Shown here: in pieces, positions 33,636 through 43,409 of the stretch | How positions within the stretch are numbered: the first letter of the stretch is position 1 | Layout: each line of letters opens with the position of its first letter | Source: Aureimonas sp. SA4125 | GTDB taxonomy: Bacteria > Pseudomonadota > Alphaproteobacteria > Rhizobiales > Rhizobiaceae | Assembly (NCBI RefSeq): GCF_019973775.1 | Contig: NZ_AP025032.1 | Location: 2,914,001-2,978,000 of the forward strand | Direction: 5' to 3' | DNA: 64,000 nucleotides | Notes under the pieces: generated by a model | Told to the model about the DNA's origin: nothing | The model's database searches: none | Seen by the model: only the letters and a program-made list of their open reading frames with translations | Made by a program: the position numbers and the translations under genes

Positions 33636-35207
33636 ATGCCCCTCGCCTCCCGTCACGTCGTCGTCGTCGGCGCGGGCGTCGGCGGGCTCGTCTCCGCCCT
33701 GCTGCTTGGGGCGGCTGGCCTGCGGGTGACGGTCGTGGAGCGCGGCGAACGCGCCGGTGGAAAGCTGCGCGAGATCGACGTCGCCGGCCAGGGCATCGAT
33801 TCCGGCCCGACAATCTTCACCATGCGCTGGGTATTCGAGGCGATCTTCGCCGCGGCGGGCGCGAGGCTGGAGGATCATGTCGGCCTGACCAGGGCCGGCG
33901 TCCTCGCGCGTCATTCCTTCGATGACGGATCGGTCTTCGATCTCCACGCCGACCTCGAAGAGACCGTCGCGGCCGTCGAACGGCTCGCCGGACCGGCAGA
34001 GGCCAAGGGCTACCGGGCCTTCTGCGAGCGGACCGAGGAAGTGTTCCACACGCTGAACGGCAGCTTCATGGAGCATCCCGCGCCGAGCCCCCTCGGCCTT
34101 GCCCGCTCGTCGGGCATCGGCGGGCTTGCCGCCCTGTCGCGCATCCAGCCGTTTACGCCGCTGTCCACCGTCATCGCCCGCTACTTCAAGGACCCGCGGC
34201 TGCGCCAGCTGTTCGGGCGCTATGCCACCTATTGCGGCGCCTCGCCCTTCCACGCACCAGGGCCGCTGATGCTCATCGCCCATGTCGAACGCCTCGGCGT
34301 CTGGCTGGTCGAGGGCGGCATGTCGCGCCTTGCGGAGGCGCTGGAACGCCTGGCGACCGAGCGCGGCGTCGTCTTCCGCTATGGCACCGACGCGGCCGAA
34401 CTGACCCTCGGCCAGGGACGGACGACCGGCGTAAGGCTGCACTCCGGCGAGCATCTTCCGGCCGATGCCGTCGTCTTCAACGGCGATCCGGCGGCCCTCT
34501 CCGCCGGCCTTCTCGGCGCCCCGGCCAGGACGGCCCTGCCCTCCTGGCCGAAGCGCGACCGGTCGCTGTCGGCCGTGACCTTTTCGCTTCGGGCGCGCGC
34601 ATCCGGATTTCCGCTGTCGCGCCATTCCGTCTTCTTCTCCCGCGATTATGCCAGCGAGTTCGAGGACATCCTCGTGCGCAAGCGCCTGCCCGAGGATCCG
34701 ACCATCTACGTCTGCGCGCAGGACCGCGACGCGTCCAACGGCCCGCCGCCCGACGGGCCCGAGCGGCTGTTCCTCCTCGTCAATGCGCCAGCCACCGGCG
34801 ACAGCAATCCCTTGAGCCAAGCGGAGATCGCATCATGCGAGAGACGGGTGATGGAACGGCTGGCGCGCGCCGGCCTGACGATGACGGATGGGCTGACGCC
34901 GCCGGTGGTGACGACACCGACGCAATTCGCGGCGATGTTTCCAGGGACGGGGGGCGCGCTCTACGGCCGGGCGTCGCGCGGCTGGGCCTCGTCCTTCCAG
35001 CGCCCAAACGCGCGGACGAAGATCGCCGGCCTCTATCTCGCGGGCGGTGCCGTCCATCCGGGCCCTGGCATCCCGATGGCGGCACTCTCGGGACGCCACG
35101 CAGCCGTTTCGCTGATGGCGGACCTGGCTTCGACCGCACCGTCCCGGCAGGCGGCTACGTCTGGTGGTATCTCGATGCGATCAGCGACGACGGACGCAAC
35201 GCCCTGA
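33636..35207 (+). CDS. crtD: Methoxyneurosporene/hydroxyneurosporene dehydrogenase CrtD
   Basis: A 523-residue FAD-dependent carotenoid desaturase of the CrtI/CrtD family that introduces the C3,4 double bond in acyclic xanthophyll synthesis. The FAD motif VVVVGAGVGGLVSALLLGAAG is at the N-terminus, and the C-terminal GLYLAGGAVHPGPGIPMAAL is characteristic. I chose ATG 33636; an in-frame ATG at 33576 lies inside an operator. The last 28 or so residues (after about 35120) do not look like CrtD: they are read through sequence that encodes conserved CrtC in another frame, which suggests that the CrtD end has been lengthened or that the two genes overlap unusually. Confidence 0.92.
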   Translation: MPLASRHVVVVGAGVGGLVSALLLGAAGLRVTVVERGERAGGKLREIDVAGQGIDSGPTIFTMRWVFEAIFAAAGARLEDHVGLTRAGVLARHSFDDGSVFDLHADLEETVAAVERLAGPAEAKGYRAFCERTEEVFHTLNGSFMEHPAPSPLGLARSSGIGGLAALSRIQPFTPLSTVIARYFKDPRLRQLFGRYATYCGASPFHAPGPLMLIAHVERLGVWLVEGGMSRLAEALERLATERGVVFRYGTDAAELTLGQGRTTGVRLHSGEHLPADAVVFNGDPAALSAGLLGAPARTALPSWPKRDRSLSAVTFSLRARASGFPLSRHSVFFSRDYASEFEDILVRKRLPEDPTIYVCAQDRDASNGPPPDGPERLFLLVNAPATGDSNPLSQAEIASCERRVMERLARAGLTMTDGLTPPVVTTPTQFAAMFPGTGGALYGRASRGWASSFQRPNARTKIAGLYLAGGAVHPGPGIPMAALSGRHAAVSLMADLASTAPSRQAATSGGISMRSATTDATP

Positions 35208-36076
35208 CGATCATCGCCTTCATCGGCAGCGTCTTTTCGCCCTATTACGCAGCGGCCCGCCGGCGCGGCCCGGCCGATCCGCTCGACCATGTCAGCATCA
35301 ACGCCATCCTCTACACGCCCGGCGGCAAGCACTGGACACTCACCGAAAGAGGGCGCGGGCAGATTGCACGGACGGCCCATCAACTTGCCATCGGGCCGAG
35401 CAGCCTTTCGTGGGAGGATGGCCGCCTCGTCATCGACATCGACGAATGGACCGTGCCGATCCCGCGCCGCCTTCGCGGACGCATCACGGTCGAGCCCGGC
35501 CCGATCTTTTCGGAGTCGTTCGGCCTCGACGAGGCCCGCCGCCATCTCTGGCGCCCGATCGCGCCCTGCGGCCGGGCCGAGGTCGCCTTCGACCGTCCGG
35601 CGCTGGGCTGGCAAGGTTCCGCCTACATCGACATGAATGCCGGGGCCGAACCGCTGGAGGCGGGGTTTCATCGCTGGGGCTGGGCGCGGGAAGACGGCGC
35701 CGGGACGACCCGGATCCGCTACGACGTTGTCGCCCGTAGCGGCGAGCGTCGGCGCCTTGCCCTCGAATACGGTGCCGACGGCAGTGCGCGCCCGATCGAG
35801 CCGGCGCCGCTCCACAGGCTGCCGAGCACCGGCTGGCGCGTCGGGCGCGAGGCGGGAGCGGAGGGCGGCACGCCGCCGCGCGTCCTGCGCACGCTGGAGG
35901 ACACGCCCTTCTACAGCCGCTCGATGCTCGGCTGCGCCGGGGATGGCGGCGAGCGCCGGGCGATCCACGAAACCGTCGATCTCGACCGCTTCGCCACGCG
36001 CTGGGTGCAGACGCTCCTGCCCTTCAGGATGCCGCGGTGGACGCGCGGCGCGACGCCGCTGCTGGGCAGCCCGTGA
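35114..36076 (+). CDS. crtC: Carotenoid 1,2-hydratase (hydroxyneurosporene synthase) CrtC, start unresolved
   Basis: CrtC adds water across the C1,2 double bond of acyclic carotenoids. Conserved family sequence begins at about 35126 (GFDRTVPAGGYVWWYLDAIS) and continues through ALTIIAFIGSVFSPYYAAA and TLPFRMPRWTRGA-like motifs (LLPFRMPRWTRG) to the stop. There is no ATG, GTG or TTG in this frame between an ATG at 34835, deep inside crtD, and residues well within the protein. One candidate is CTG 35204, whose last two bases begin the crtD TGA (CTGA overlap), giving a 290-residue protein close to the shorter Rhodobacter CrtC. The coordinate given here is the left limit of homology, not a claimed start codon. 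The frame is -1 relative to crtD. The stop is 3 bp from the converging bchO stop. Confidence 0.8.
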   Translation, partial: DGGPGFDRTVPAGGYVWWYLDAISDDGRNALTIIAFIGSVFSPYYAAARRRGPADPLDHVSINAILYTPGGKHWTLTERGRGQIARTAHQLAIGPSSLSWEDGRLVIDIDEWTVPIPRRLRGRITVEPGPIFSESFGLDEARRHLWRPIAPCGRAEVAFDRPALGWQGSAYIDMNAGAEPLEAGFHRWGWAREDGAGTTRIRYDVVARSGERRRLALEYGADGSARPIEPAPLHRLPSTGWRVGREAGAEGGTPPRVLRTLEDTPFYSRSMLGCAGDGGERRAIHETVDLDRFATRWVQTLLPFRMPRWTRGATPLLGSP

Positions 36077-36079
36077 GCG

Positions 36080-37021
36080 TCAGGCCGATGCCGAGGTTGC
36101 CAGCGACCGGGTATCGGCCCCGGACGCCGCGACGTCCGTACGGATCCCGAATTCGCCGGCCAGCCGAAGCACCAGCGCGGCGATGGCCGCCGGCTGCTCC
36201 TCATGCACGAGGTGCCCGCCATGGCCGAGCGCCACGACACGGGCGGCAGGCGTGCGGGCCGCGATCAACTCGGCATCGCCGGGCGGCACCGCCCTGTCGC
36301 CGTCTGCCGTGACGAGGACAAGCGGCCGGTCGAGTCGCGCCAGCCGGCGTTCGAGCCCGGCAAGATCCCATTGCGCCATCATGCCGAGCGTTCCCGCCAC
36401 ATGGCCGGGACGGGAAAACAGGCGGGCGTAGAGGTCGATGCCGCGGGAGTCGATGATCGAACCGGTGTCGGCGAGAAGCTTTGCCGTCGCGCTGCGCGAT
36501 CTGGCGCGGTGGGCGAAGAAACGCGGCGCCAGCGGGTTCAGGAACAGGAGCTTGGCCAGCGGCGAGAACAGCGCCGCGCCGGGAATGGGGCGGAGCGCGC
36601 CGTTGAGGGCGATGATGGCATCGGGCCGGATCCTCGCCTGCAGCGCCATGGTGGCGAGGATCGCCGCCCCGGCCGAATGGCCGATGGCAAGGCGCGGCGC
36701 AAAGCCCATGCGGGCGAGCACGCCGCCGACGAGACGCGCCATTCCGTCCAGAGACAGGCCATCGCGCGATGGCCGCTGCGTGAACCCGTGACCGGGAAGG
36801 TCGAGCAGGAGCACGTGGAATTCCCGCGCCAGGAGCGGTGCCAGATCCCGGAAGGAATGCGTCGCCGCGCCGGTGCCGTGAAGGAGGAGCAGCGCCGGCC
36901 CCTGCCCCATTTCCTGCACGTGCCAGGTGAGCCCGCCCGACGGCAGGAACCGGCTGTGCGCGCGGTTCGGCCAGTCGCGGCCGTCATGGGCCCAGACGGG
37001 AACTTGCGGTTCGCCGAGCAT
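36080..37021 (-). CDS. bchO: BchO, alpha/beta hydrolase linked to Mg-chelatase
   Basis: A 313-residue alpha/beta-hydrolase fold protein always found with bchID in purple bacteria; its exact activity is unsettled. The oxyanion segment LLLLHGTGAATHSFRDL, the nucleophile elbow GHSAGAAI and a late GHGGHLVHEEQP (catalytic His) are intact. ATG 37021 lies 3 bp after the bchD stop. As the last gene of the bchI-D-O unit it converges on crtC with a 3-bp gap and no room for a classical terminator. Confidence 0.92.
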   Translation of the reverse strand: MLGEPQVPVWAHDGRDWPNRAHSRFLPSGGLTWHVQEMGQGPALLLLHGTGAATHSFRDLAPLLAREFHVLLLDLPGHGFTQRPSRDGLSLDGMARLVGGVLARMGFAPRLAIGHSAGAAILATMALQARIRPDAIIALNGALRPIPGAALFSPLAKLLFLNPLAPRFFAHRARSRSATAKLLADTGSIIDSRGIDLYARLFSRPGHVAGTLGMMAQWDLAGLERRLARLDRPLVLVTADGDRAVPPGDAELIAARTPAARVVALGHGGHLVHEEQPAAIAALVLRLAGEFGIRTDVAASGADTRSLATSASA

Positions 37022-37024
37022 GCG

Positions 37025-38893
37025 TCAGGTCTCCATCCGCGCACCGACCTCGCGCGCCATGGCACCCGACCCCGCGCGCGGCAGCGGGAGATATTCGGCA
37101 CCGAGCGCGCGGGCAAGTTCCACTGCCCGCGCCTGCGGCCGCTGCGCCGTGTCGATGAGAAGCGCGCGGATGCCGGCACCGCGGAACTGCCGCGCGGCCC
37201 GGCCCGTATCCTCATCGACCCGCGCGCGCTCCGTGCTGCCGTCGAGGGCGACATTGCCGCGGCCATCGGTAAGGAAGACGGAGATCACGCTCTGCCCGCG
37301 GCGGGTCGCGGCAAGCGCCAGGCGCAGCGACATGATGATGCCGCCCGGCAAGGGCGTGCCACCGCCGCCCGGCAGCGCCGACAGGCTTCGCTTGGCCCGC
37401 AGGAGCGAGCGTGTCGGCTCGAGCAGCGTCTCCGCCTGCCGGCCGCGAAAGGCGACGAGCGCCACGCTGTCGCGCCTGACATAGCATTGCGCAAGCAGGA
37501 GCTCGATCGCGCCCTTCGTCTCGGCCAGCCGTTCGAGCGCCGTCGAGCCCGAGGCGTCGACGGCGAAGATCGCGGTCGTTCCGGTCTTTTCGCGCCGGCG
37601 AATGTAGCGGAAGTCCTGGGCGCGCACCTGCAGCTGCCGCGGGGGTTCCCCCGTCTCGGCCCCGGCCCCGACGAGAATCTCCCGGCCGCGGAGGCGCTGC
37701 CAGGGCGCGGCCTGGCGCAGCGTCGCCAGGACATCGATCCGGGCGCGGCCCTGCGGCGGCTTGTCGGCGATGCCGAAGGCACGGCCTCGCGCGCCGCCGC
37801 GCCGCTCCGCACCCGCCTTGCCGGCCTCGCCGCGGCTTCGACCGGCGGACCGCTCCTGACCGGCAAGCAGGTCGGCTGGCAAGGCGGCAGCGACGGCGGC
37901 GATCAGCATCTGCTGCAGGTGCTCGGCCGTCGGCATGACAGGCTCTTCCTGCTCGTCGGACGCGGGATCGTCTTCGCGCCTGTCGGGAGACTCGGGGCGT
38001 TGGGGTTCTTCACCTGCCGTATCGTCGGGACCTGCCGCATCGGCGCGCGGCGGCGGGTCCTCCGGCTGGTCCGACGCTCGGTCCTCCGAAGCCGCTGGCG
38101 GAGCGGACGCGGCCCCGAGTCCGAGCACCAGACGTGCGGCGAGCGTCGCATCCTCGACGGCGACCTCGGTCCGCCCGGCCAAAGCTGCCGCGGCACGGGC
38201 CGCGCGACAGAGATGCAGGCTGGTGCGGAGCGACATCCGGCCGAAGGATGTCGCAAGGCCGCAGAGCGCCTCGACCATCGCCTCGTCCATCGTCACCGCC
38301 GGAAGAAGCGCCCTGGCTGCCGCGACCGGCCTGCCAGACGTCAAGGGCTCGCTTTCGCGCCATCCGACAGGTCCGAGATCGACGCTGAGACCGAGCCGGT
38401 CGGCAATGAGCGGGATCAGTTTTTCGTCTTCGTCGACACCCTCGTCGAGCGCGATCAGCGCGAAGCCGGCCGGCTGGCGGGCGGAAAGCCCGTCGCGCTC
38501 GATCCGCACCTGGCGCTCGTCGAGCGCTGCCGCGATCACCGCCGCGCTGGCCGACGGCAGCCGTTCGGCCATGGCAAGGACGATCAGGCCGCCGTCGGCG
38601 GCGGCAAGAACGCCCGTCTCCACCACCTTGCGGCCGGCGGCGAGCGTCGCGCCGATGTCGAGACCGCCGGTCAGGCGCGCCTCGGACGTACCGGCGGCGA
38701 TGCGCCGCGTCGCGATGCCGGAACCGAACTGCGCGGAGATCTCGCGCAGGAAACGGTCCCGCACCGGTCCTGCCCGGGCGCGGACATGGATGCCGCCAAG
38801 GCCCGCGGGATCGACGGCGAGCATGGCGGCGGCCTGCAACGCGTCACCCCAGGCCGTCGGCGCTTCCGAGAGCGGATCGGCTCGTTCGGTCAT
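37025..38893 (-). CDS. bchD: Magnesium chelatase subunit D
   Basis: A 622-residue AAA+ partner subunit that bridges BchI to BchH. It has an N-terminal degenerate AAA region, a central acidic Pro-rich hinge (about residues 270-320) and a C-terminal von Willebrand A domain with the MIDAS motif [10 protein letters not shown] and a later FLTDGRGN. The Walker A motif is lost, as is normal for this subunit. ATG 38893 overlaps the bchI stop by 4 bp (ATGA). Confidence 0.95.
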   Translation of the reverse strand: MTERADPLSEAPTAWGDALQAAAMLAVDPAGLGGIHVRARAGPVRDRFLREISAQFGSGIATRRIAAGTSEARLTGGLDIGATLAAGRKVVETGVLAAADGGLIVLAMAERLPSASAAVIAAALDERQVRIERDGLSARQPAGFALIALDEGVDEDEKLIPLIADRLGLSVDLGPVGWRESEPLTSGRPVAAARALLPAVTMDEAMVEALCGLATSFGRMSLRTSLHLCRAARAAAALAGRTEVAVEDATLAARLVLGLGAASAPPAASEDRASDQPEDPPPRADAAGPDDTAGEEPQRPESPDRREDDPASDEQEEPVMPTAEHLQQMLIAAVAAALPADLLAGQERSAGRSRGEAGKAGAERRGGARGRAFGIADKPPQGRARIDVLATLRQAAPWQRLRGREILVGAGAETGEPPRQLQVRAQDFRYIRRREKTGTTAIFAVDASGSTALERLAETKGAIELLLAQCYVRRDSVALVAFRGRQAETLLEPTRSLLRAKRSLSALPGGGGTPLPGGIIMSLRLALAATRRGQSVISVFLTDGRGNVALDGSTERARVDEDTGRAARQFRGAGIRALLIDTAQRPQARAVELARALGAEYLPLPRAGSGAMAREVGARMET

Positions 38894-39915
38894 GCCGCCT
38901 GCAACTCGCCGAGGGCGCGTTCGATCCGCGCGCCCGATCCCGTCTCGTCGAGGGGATCTCGGCGCAGCCGATGCCGCAGCGCCGACACCGCGACGGCATC
39001 AAGCGCATCCAGCGTCACGGCCGCACCGCCGTCGAGGGCCGTTGCCGCCCGCGCCGCGCGCATGAGGGTGAGTTCACCGCGCAGGCCGTCGACCCCGAGC
39101 GACAGGCAGAGGCCGGCCGCGCGCTCCAGCACGGCATCGGGCACGATGATTTCGCCGAGGCGCTGGCGCGCCTTGACGATCCGTCGGCGCAGGGCCGCAT
39201 CGTGCCGCTTCCAGGCTTCCGCAAAACCGCGCTGATCCCTGTCGAAGGCGTCACGCCGCTTGACCACTTCGACCCGCGAGGCGATGTCGCGCGGCGATGC
39301 CACCTCGACCGAGAGACCGAACCGGTCGAGCAGCTGCGGGCGCAGATCGCCCTCTTCCGGATTGCCGCTGCCGACGAGGACGAAGCGCGCGGGGTGGCGG
39401 ATGCTGAGCCCCTCGCGCTCGATCACGTTGACGCCCGAAGCCGCGACGTCGAGCAAGAGATCGACGAGGTGGTCCTCGAGAAGATTGACCTCGTCGATGT
39501 AGAGAAAGCCGCGATGCGCGCTGGCCAGAAGCCCCGGCTCGAAGGCCTTTTCGCCCGAGACGAGCGCCTTTTCCAGATCGAGCGCCCCGGCGACGCGATC
39601 TTCGGTCGCGCCGAGCGGCAGGTCGATCACGGGGACCGGCGCCATATGCGAGGAGGATCGGCCGACCGCGGTTTCGGCGCGGCAGCGGGGGCAATAGTGC
39701 TCCGTGTCGCCCGGCTCGCAGTTGAAGCGACAGTCGCTCGCGACCCGCATCGGCGGAAGCAGGCCGGCAAGGCCGCGGACGGCCGTGGTCTTGCCCGTGC
39801 CGCGGTCGCCGAAGACGAGGATGCCGCCGATCGACGGATCGATCGCGGCCAGAAGCAGAGCGCGCTTCATTTCCTCCTGGCCGACAATGGCCGAAAATGG
39901 ATAGGCTTGTCCCAT
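38890..39915 (-). CDS. bchI: Magnesium chelatase ATPase subunit I
   Basis: A 341-residue AAA+ ATPase that drives Mg2+ insertion. Walker A is [15 protein letters not shown], Walker B is [20 protein letters not shown], and sensor 1 is [21 protein letters not shown] chose ATG 39915 ([13 protein letters not shown]...), which matches the usual family start; an in-frame upstream start at 40011 would add an unconserved 32-residue basic tail. Divergent from the cytochrome c2 gene, with a PpsR-type operator between them. Confidence 0.96.
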   Translation of the reverse strand: MGQAYPFSAIVGQEEMKRALLLAAIDPSIGGILVFGDRGTGKTTAVRGLAGLLPPMRVASDCRFNCEPGDTEHYCPRCRAETAVGRSSSHMAPVPVIDLPLGATEDRVAGALDLEKALVSGEKAFEPGLLASAHRGFLYIDEVNLLEDHLVDLLLDVAASGVNVIEREGLSIRHPARFVLVGSGNPEEGDLRPQLLDRFGLSVEVASPRDIASRVEVVKRRDAFDRDQRGFAEAWKRHDAALRRRIVKARQRLGEIIVPDAVLERAAGLCLSLGVDGLRGELTLMRAARAATALDGGAAVTLDALDAVAVSALRHRLRRDPLDETGSGARIERALGELQAA

Positions 39916-40013
39916 GCCGCACCCCCACGAGCCGCCGCGCGTGCCGGCTCGGCCGTGGCGGGCCGGCAGAAGGGGCGATCGCCCCCCTTCTGGTTCGCGC
40001 ACCCGGCGCAAAG

Positions 40014-40031
40014 TGTCAAATAGATTTTACG
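40014..40031. promoter_or_regulatory. PpsR/CrtJ-type operator between bchI and cytochrome c2
   Basis: TGT-CAAATAGATTTT-ACG is one base off the consensus and nearly identical to the perfect bchC site B. A second, imperfect candidate (CGT-N11-ACA) at 40030-40046 ends on TTGACA (40041-40046), a likely -35 for cycA. Unlike the bchC and crtE/crtD regions, no site is found at the 26-bp register. Confidence 0.65.
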
Positions 40032-40106
40032 TTTTTTATGTTGACACATCGGCTGTTCGTCGTAGCTTCAGGCGGCGGGGCGCTGAATGCCCCGGGGAGC
40101 GAAGGC

Positions 40107-40502
40107 ATGAAATTCCTCACGAAAATCGTTTTTCTCGGCGGTGTCCTGAGCCTTGCGGCATCGGCCGCCAGCGGCGCAGAAGGCAATGTCGATGCCGGCA
40201 AGAAGGTGTTCGGCAAATGCGCCACCTGCCATGGCATCGGCGAAAAGAAGGGCGCTATCGGGCCAAACTTGAACGGTGTCGTCGGCCGGACGGCCGGCAC
40301 TCTGGAAGAGTACAAGACCAAGTATTCCAAGCCGCTGGTCGCGGCCGGCACGGGAGGGCTGGTCTGGACGGAGGCGGAGCTCTCCGCCTGGCTCGCCGAT
40401 CCGAAGAAGAAGGTCCCGGGGACGAAGATGGTTTTCCCCGGTCTCAAGAAGGAGCAGGAGATCGCCGATGTCGTCGCCTACGTGAAGTCGTTTTCGCAGT
40501 AG
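40107..40502 (+). CDS. cycA: Cytochrome c2, periplasmic
   Basis: A 131-residue class I c-type cytochrome. A Sec signal peptide of about 23 residues (MKFLTKIVFLGGVLSLAASA) is followed by the haem motif CATCH and a distal Met in PGTKMVFPGLKK. It should be a periplasmic electron carrier. Since there is no pufC, it is the best candidate in the window for reducing the photo-oxidised special pair. ATG 40107 has GGGGAGCGAAG upstream. The promoter region carries a PpsR-type site, which supports co-regulation with photosynthesis genes. Confidence 0.88.
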   Translation: MKFLTKIVFLGGVLSLAASAASGAEGNVDAGKKVFGKCATCHGIGEKKGAIGPNLNGVVGRTAGTLEEYKTKYSKPLVAAGTGGLVWTEAELSAWLADPKKKVPGTKMVFPGLKKEQEIADVVAYVKSFSQ

Positions 40503-40664
40503 GAGCGGCCTGCGCGCCAGGCCGGCGACGCCTGTCGTCGCGCGGCCGAGCCGCTGAGTGAAGCATGGTCGGGATAAATCTGGCCGGGGACGGGGAAAGG
40601 CTGTGCGGAGCGCCGGCTGAACACCCGCAGAAAACCCGGCTCCGGTGAATTGGGGGAGAGACAC

Positions 40665-42605
40665 ATGAAGCGCACAGGCGGCGGCATCCTGGACAGGATC
40701 TCCTCTCCCGCGGACGTGAAGGCCCTGTCGACGCGCGAGATCGGGCGTCTCTGCGACGAGGTCCGCCAGGATCTCCTGTCGACGGTCGCCGTCACGGGCG
40801 GGCATCTCGGCGCCAATCTCGGCGTCGTCGAGCTGACGGTCGCGCTGCACGCGGTCTTCGACACGCCGCGCGACACGCTGATCTTCGACGTCGGGCATCA
40901 GTGCTACCCGCACAAGATCCTGACCGGCCGGCGCGAGCGCATGCGCACGCTGCGGCAGGGCGGCGGCCTCTCCGGTTTCACCAAGCGCTCCGAGAGCGAA
41001 TTCGACCCCTTCGGCGCCGCGCATGCCTCGACCTCGATCTCCGCCGGACTCGGCTTTGCGGTGGCGCGCGACCTCAAGGGAGAAGGCGGCGACGTCGTCT
41101 GCGTGATCGGCGACGGCGCGCTGTCCGCCGGCATGGCCTATGAGGCGATGAACAATGCGGGCCATCTCGGCAAGCGCCTGATCGTCATCCTCAACGACAA
41201 CGAGATGTCGATATCGCCCCCGGTCGGCGCGATGTCGAAGCACCTCATGCGACTCTACACCGAGCGAAAGTTCCAGGATTTCAAGGCGCTCGCCCGCGGT
41301 GCCGTGGCGCTCCTGCCGCCACCCCTGCGCCAGGGCGCGGTGCGTGCCCGCGGGCTGGTCAAGGATCTCGTCATCGGCGGCTCGCTGTTCGAGGACCTCG
41401 GCTTCTCCTATGTCGGGCCGGTCGACGGTCACGACGTCAAGCAACTGCTCGCGGTGCTGCGCACGGTGCGGGAGCGGGCCGACGGCCCGGTGCTGATCCA
41501 TGTCCTGACGCAGAAGGGCAAGGGCTATGCGCCGGCCGAGGCGGCCGCCGACAAGTTCCACGGCGTCTCGCGCTTCGACATCGTTTCCGGCCGCCAGCAC
41601 AAGCCGGCGCCGAAGGCCCCGACCTTTACCGCCGTGTTCGCCGGCAGCCTGCTGCGGCAGGCGGAAAGCGACGAGCGCATCGTCGCGGTGACCGCGGCGA
41701 TGGCTTCGGGAACGGGGCTCGACACCTTCCAGAAGCGCTTTCCCGACCGGTTCTTCGATGTCGGCATCGCCGAGCAACATGCCGTCACCTTCTGCGCCGG
41801 CCTTGCCGCCGCCGGCATGCGGCCATTCTGCGCGCTCTATTCGACCTTCCTCCAGCGCGGCTATGACCAGATCGTCCACGACGTCGCCCTGCAGAGCCTG
41901 CCGGTGCGCTTTGCCATCGACCGGGCCGGTCTCGTCGGCGAGGATGGTGCGACCCATGCCGGCGCCTTCGACATCGGATTCCTCGCCAATCTTCCCGGCT
42001 TCGTGGTGATGGCGGCTGCCGACGAGGCCGAACTCGTCCACATGGTGGCGACCGCCGCCGCGCTCGACGATCGCCCGTCGGCCTTCCGCTATCCGCGCGG
42101 CGAGGGATCCGGCGTTCCTCTCCCCGAGCTGGGCGTTGCGCTGACGCTCGGCAAGGGCCGCGTACTTCGCCAGGGCAGCAAGGTGGCGCTGTTGTCGCTC
42201 GGCGGCCGGCTCGGCGAGTGCCTGAAAGCGGCAGACGAGCTCGACGCGCGTGGCCTGTCCACCACGGTGGCCGACGCGCGCTTCGCCAAGCCGCTCGACA
42301 AGGCGCTGATCCTGCAGCTCGCCCGCCATCACGAGGTCGTCGTCACCATCGAGGAAGGCGCGGCCGGCGGGTTCGGCGCGCACGTGCTGCATCTTCTGGC
42401 CGCGCAAGGCGTCCTCGATCAAGGACTGCGCATCCGCACCCTCTGCCTGCCCGACCGCTTCATCGACCATGACACGTCGACGGCGATGTATGCCTCGGCC
42501 GGGCTCGACGCCGCGGCCATCGTCGCAACGGCCATCGGTGCTCTCGACCTTCGGCAGGCACCGCAGGAAAAGCCGATGCGCGGGCTGAAGGCCGTGGTGG
42601 CATAG
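40665..42605 (+). CDS. dxs: 1-deoxy-D-xylulose-5-phosphate synthase
   Basis: A 646-residue thiamine-diphosphate enzyme joining pyruvate and glyceraldehyde-3-phosphate, the first step of the MEP isoprenoid pathway. The TPP motif [20 protein letters not shown]...[10 protein letters not shown], the [17 protein letters not shown] region and the transketolase-like [18 protein letters not shown] are all present. ATG 40665 has GGGGGAGAG upstream. It is 162 bp downstream of cytochrome c2 and ends in a terminator. Its presence inside the cluster suggests a dedicated supply of isoprenoid precursors for carotenoids and the phytyl tail; a housekeeping copy may exist elsewhere. Confidence 0.95.
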   Translation: MKRTGGGILDRISSPADVKALSTREIGRLCDEVRQDLLSTVAVTGGHLGANLGVVELTVALHAVFDTPRDTLIFDVGHQCYPHKILTGRRERMRTLRQGGGLSGFTKRSESEFDPFGAAHASTSISAGLGFAVARDLKGEGGDVVCVIGDGALSAGMAYEAMNNAGHLGKRLIVILNDNEMSISPPVGAMSKHLMRLYTERKFQDFKALARGAVALLPPPLRQGAVRARGLVKDLVIGGSLFEDLGFSYVGPVDGHDVKQLLAVLRTVRERADGPVLIHVLTQKGKGYAPAEAAADKFHGVSRFDIVSGRQHKPAPKAPTFTAVFAGSLLRQAESDERIVAVTAAMASGTGLDTFQKRFPDRFFDVGIAEQHAVTFCAGLAAAGMRPFCALYSTFLQRGYDQIVHDVALQSLPVRFAIDRAGLVGEDGATHAGAFDIGFLANLPGFVVMAAADEAELVHMVATAAALDDRPSAFRYPRGEGSGVPLPELGVALTLGKGRVLRQGSKVALLSLGGRLGECLKAADELDARGLSTTVADARFAKPLDKALILQLARHHEVVVTIEEGAAGGFGAHVLHLLAAQGVLDQGLRIRTLCLPDRFIDHDTSTAMYASAGLDAAAIVATAIGALDLRQAPQEKPMRGLKAVVA

Positions 42606-42624
42606 GCGGCGACGGATCGAGAGC

Positions 42625-42653
42625 ACCGGACGAAATAGTGTGATCCGGTTTTT
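42625..42653 (+). terminator. Rho-independent terminator after dxs
   Basis: ACCGGA (42625-42630) pairs with TCCGGT (42644-42649) around a 13-nt loop, followed by TTTT. It starts 20 bp after the dxs stop. The stem is short, so confidence is moderate. Confidence 0.65.
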
Positions 42654-42685
42654 CGTGGTATCCGGCGCGCACAATTGCGACTTCG

Positions 42686-42719
42686 CGTTCGGGGGGATTT
42701 CGGCAGATCGCCCCGAACG
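42686..42719. repeat. Inverted repeat in the dxs downstream region
   Basis: CGTTCGGGG (42686-42694) is the perfect complement of CCCCGAACG (42711-42719), with a 16-nt loop. No T-run follows. It could be a second terminator, an operator or RNA structure. The rest of the 350-bp gap from 42606 to 42955 holds nothing I recognise. Confidence 0.5.
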
Positions 42720-42955
42720 TTACGCCGAAACGGCACCCGAGCCGTTCAGCATGCCGGGAAAATCCGACGGTTCATCAATCTGACGGTTCATCATTGCCAG
42801 GAGCCGCGCGTTGCGGTGCACGCTCGCGTTTCAGGCGTTCGGCCGAAGCACACCTGCGGTGACACGTCAGGTGGGATGGGATGTCCAGCCGAAGGAAAGG
42901 CCCCGCGGGCTGGGACGCCCGGGGCAAGGCACCGTGTCCATCGCGCAAACCGCAG

Positions 42956-43249
42956 TTACATCCAAGGTGGCCCGGCTGCCGCCTCGCCGTCGCCTGCACC
43001 GCGGCGAGCCGTGTCCGCGGATGAGCCCGCGGCTCCCGTGGCCAGCCGGTAGATCCGGCCGATCTCGCTCATCAGACCGAGAACGACAAGTTCCCCTAGG
43101 GCCTGCGACTGGTCGGCCATGCCATGCGCCTGCCGCCAGCCTTCCACGGCCGCCAGCACTTCTTCGTTGAGCGTCAGTTCGATGGAGCGCTTCGGGGCGA
43201 ACGAGACGCCGGCATTTCCCTGGTCGATGGATGAGTGAAATATGGGCAA
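42956..43249 (-). CDS. Small hypothetical protein, possibly DNA-binding
   Basis: The frame is open from 43405 to 42956; the likely coding part starts at TTG 43249 or nearby and gives about 97 residues. The segment KRSIELTLNEEVLAAVEGWR followed by HGMADQSQALGELVVLGLMS reads like a ribbon-helix-helix-type arrangement (a basic beta strand followed by two helices), but I do not recognise a family. The C-terminal 25 residues are Ala/Gly-rich. It lies just beyond the bacteriophytochrome response regulator on the same strand, 160 bp away. A spurious ORF cannot be excluded. Confidence 0.4.
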   Translation of the reverse strand: MPIFHSSIDQGNAGVSFAPKRSIELTLNEEVLAAVEGWRQAHGMADQSQALGELVVLGLMSEIGRIYRLATGAAGSSADTARRGAGDGEAAAGPPWM

Positions 43250-43409
43250 GGCACTAAGCCTTTCGTGATGCGTCGAGCGTTCTACGGCGCCCTGATCGCA
43301 TTTGTTTCCTCTGCGACAGCTTACAAAGACACGCCTGGAATATTCTATCTCGGAAATACCGCTACGTAGAAAATACGTACCGACGGAACAGGCGCGATGG
43401 CACAAGGGA

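Noticed and set aside
40030..40046. Second PpsR operator before cytochrome c2
   Set aside because: The spacing is N11 instead of N12, and one end is CGT, so it is noted only as a weak candidate under the main site.
40068..42674. 868-residue open frame antisense to dxs and cytochrome c2
   Set aside because: It mirrors two clear genes and is rich in Arg, Glu and Asp with no domain. High GC makes such antisense frames common.
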